7,630 nt of DNA from Loki-b32 sp964493385 (GTDB lineage: Archaea > Asgardarchaeota > Lokiarchaeia > Sigyniarchaeales > SOKP01). The translations under genes and the position numbers were made by a program. The stretch is from assembly GCA_964493385.1 (NCBI GenBank), contig CAZBNW010000118.1, positions 1 through 7,630 on the forward strand, written 5' to 3'. The notes under the pieces were generated by a model. The model saw only the letters and a list, made by a program, of their open reading frames with translations. It did not search any database and was not told where the DNA came from. This document shows, one piece after another, positions 6,665 to 7,630 of the stretch (position 1 is its first letter; every line of letters begins with the position of its first letter).

Positions 6665-6692
6665 GGAGATTTACAATCTGTATTTGTAAGAA
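6665..6692. repeat. 28-bp direct repeat, copy B (relic of a HAD motif II coding segment)
   Basis: It matches 4661-4688 at 27 of 28 bases in the same orientation. On the minus strand it reads ILTNTDCKSPL and then hits stops; neighbouring sequence does not resemble the rest of the HAD gene. On the left, TTTTAG also matches after a 4-base insertion. It is a non-coding fragment of copy A or of a lost paralogue. Confidence 0.75.
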
Positions 6693-6935
6693 TATAAGAA
6701 ATTGGGAGAAAGTTCTAAAATTTTAAAAGCATTAGTAATTCAATTCATAATCGCTGCTTTAGCTTCTGTTATAATTATTCTAATATTTGGAAATAGAAAT
6801 TTAACCACTGATATATTTCTTGAATTCTTTTCAATATTTAGTCTTTAGATTTTTTTCATATCAGTAATAGCGTTCTTAGTATATGTTTTATTTTCTTATT
6901 TTGGTGAAGGTTAGAGTCTTATAGAACTTTTTTAA
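6690..6935 (+). pseudogene. Decayed or TAG-interrupted small membrane protein gene
   Basis: This 531-base interval (6536-7066) holds no intact gene, but one plus-strand frame looks protein-like. From a TTG at 6702 it reads LGESSKILKALVIQFIIAAL, continues through a hydrophobic helix ending ASVIIILIFG and a polar NRNLTTD loop, and reaches TAG at 6846-6848. The same frame then gives a second hydrophobic helix (IFFISVIAFLVYVLFSYFGEG), a second TAG at 6912-6914, six more codons and TAA at 6933-6935. No ATG precedes it before the upstream TAA at 6687. Two helices separated by in-frame stops suggest a degraded gene. The other option is UAG read as an amino acid, such as pyrrolysine. AT-rich DNA also yields hydrophobic codons by chance, so confidence is moderate. 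No homologue recognised. Confidence 0.45.
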
Positions 6936-7024
6936 CTTCTTTTGATTATTATTTAATAATTATGGGGAAAATTGGGAAAAAATTTATTGAGGTGAATTTG
7001 TAGGAAAAGAACAATATTAGAGCT

Positions 7025-7033
7025 TTTAAATAT
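7025..7033 (+). promoter_or_regulatory. TATA box of the 7067 gene
   Basis: TTTAAATAT centred near 7029 predicts a transcript start near 7055, about 12 bases before ATG 7067. This fits the near-leaderless pattern of the small gene at 928 and supports the chosen start. Confidence 0.45.
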
Positions 7034-7066
7034 GTTCTTTATATTGCATTTTATGGAAAAATTAAA

Positions 7067-7615
7067 ATGAAGACTTCAATCAAAAAATTTTTTAGAAATA
7101 ATTTAAAAATTGTACTATTTTTACTAATCACACTTAGTTTTATACTCATGCTTTTAATCCCAGTAATAAATACAGAAATAGTAATTGATAAATCATTAAC
7201 AATTAGCCCCGGAGTTCAAGAAAATCCTTATAGTTCGGGAACAGTTCATCATACTCGAGTATTATGTAAATCTACATTAATAGGAAATGTAACTGTTAAA
7301 GGGGAAAACATTTATTTAACAGCCAATGGTTATAACACTCAACATCTCAAGCATATTTATATTGAAGACCAGTACAGATTTGAAATTAATCCTGCTGATG
7401 ATCTTTATATTTTTGTTTTTGACAATACTGAAGGGCAAAATGAAAGCTTAATCGAATTTCATTTGTTAGAAAAATGGATCTCTTTAATGCTATTTGTTTC
7501 ACCAGCGTTCTTCATTACAGGGTTAATCGGAGGCGCTATATTTTTTTCTTGTTTGATTTATTTTTATATATCTATTTTAATTAAAAAGAATAAATTAAAA
7601 CAAAAATCTTCGTGA
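7067..7615 (+). CDS. Two-anchor membrane protein with a beta-rich ectodomain (182 aa), function unknown
   Basis: A basic N-terminus (KTSIKKFFRNNLK) leads into a helix at about residues 14-33. A domain of about 100 residues (34-135) follows, ending in the beta-rich pattern YRFEINPADDLYIFVFDNTE then ESLIEFHLL. A long hydrophobic stretch at 138-172 comes next, then a basic tail KKNKLKQK. Basic residues at both ends predict N-in/C-in topology with the domain outside. The DLYIFVFDN element resembles the end of GOLD-like or other beta-sandwich domains in archaeal surface proteins, but I cannot assign a family. ATG 7067 is the first start after an in-frame TAG at 7001-7003. Upstream of that TAG the same frame is open from ATG 6962 (MGKIGKKFIEVNL), so a longer product is possible only if UAG is read through. 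TGA stop. Confidence 0.8.
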   Translation: MKTSIKKFFRNNLKIVLFLLITLSFILMLLIPVINTEIVIDKSLTISPGVQENPYSSGTVHHTRVLCKSTLIGNVTVKGENIYLTANGYNTQHLKHIYIEDQYRFEINPADDLYIFVFDNTEGQNESLIEFHLLEKWISLMLFVSPAFFITGLIGGAIFFSCLIYFYISILIKKNKLKQKSS

Positions 7616-7630
7616 AAGCTTCATTTCACG
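7611..7630 (+). terminator. Perfect 7-bp inverted repeat over the stop codon of the 7067 gene
   Basis: CGTGAAA-GCTTCA-TTTCACG forms a 7-bp stem with a 6-base loop; the TGA stop (7613-7615) lies in the left arm. It runs to the last base of the window, so whether a U tract follows is unknown. Terminator, mRNA 3'-end structure or repeat boundary are all possible. Confidence 0.4.

Noticed and set aside
4661..6692. The 28-bp repeats as attachment sites of an integrated element carrying the crotonases
   Set aside because: There is no integrase or transposase between them, copy A lies in an intact gene, and the sequence beyond copy B does not continue the HAD gene as expected for a split target.

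Overview
The window looks like a piece of an archaeal, probably Asgard (Lokiarchaeota/Promethearchaeota-like), metagenome-assembled genome. The evidence is indirect. The DNA is very AT-rich, with TATA boxes about 25 bases before short or absent leaders, and Shine-Dalgarno sites mainly inside operons. One phosphatase resembles HDHD2/LHPP, and several proteins combine membrane anchors with beta-rich ectodomains. A 100-base N run inside a tandem repeat shows a scaffolded draft assembly. No rRNA, tRNA, CRISPR array or transposase was seen.

Layout. 1-729 (+) is the C-terminal third of PurL, cut by the window edge. 928-1134 (+) is a 68-residue protein with a CxxCxxC and an HxxH motif behind a strong TATA box. 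It converges with a minus-strand pair. That pair is transcribed from a TATA box at 3885-3892: a CBS-pair membrane protein (3824-2823), then, three bases later, an unusual membrane protein (2819-1198). The second protein has an N-terminal GFRGG repeat domain, an Arg/Tyr/Trp-rich stretch, one membrane helix, a beta-rich ectodomain, a second helix and two zinc ribbons. Its repeat array is interrupted by the assembly gap, so simple ORF calling splits the gene and loses its N-terminus.

6535-4030 (-) holds a three-gene cluster: two crotonase-fold proteins and an HDHD2-like HAD phosphatase. Neither crotonase keeps the two glutamates of enoyl-CoA hydratase. The first could be an isomerase; the second lacks all three glutamates checked. 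6536-7066 contains promoter sequence, a 28-base near-copy of the phosphatase motif II coding sequence, and a decayed or TAG-interrupted small membrane-protein gene. 7067-7615 (+) is an unrecognised two-anchor membrane protein with a beta-rich ectodomain.

The best candidate for something undescribed is the two-gene operon at 3824-1198. It couples a probable nucleotide-sensing CBS membrane protein to a membrane-anchored GFRGG/zinc-ribbon protein whose N-terminus resembles eukaryotic glycine-arginine-rich domains. Its function is unknown, and any role in RNA binding or condensate formation is inference.
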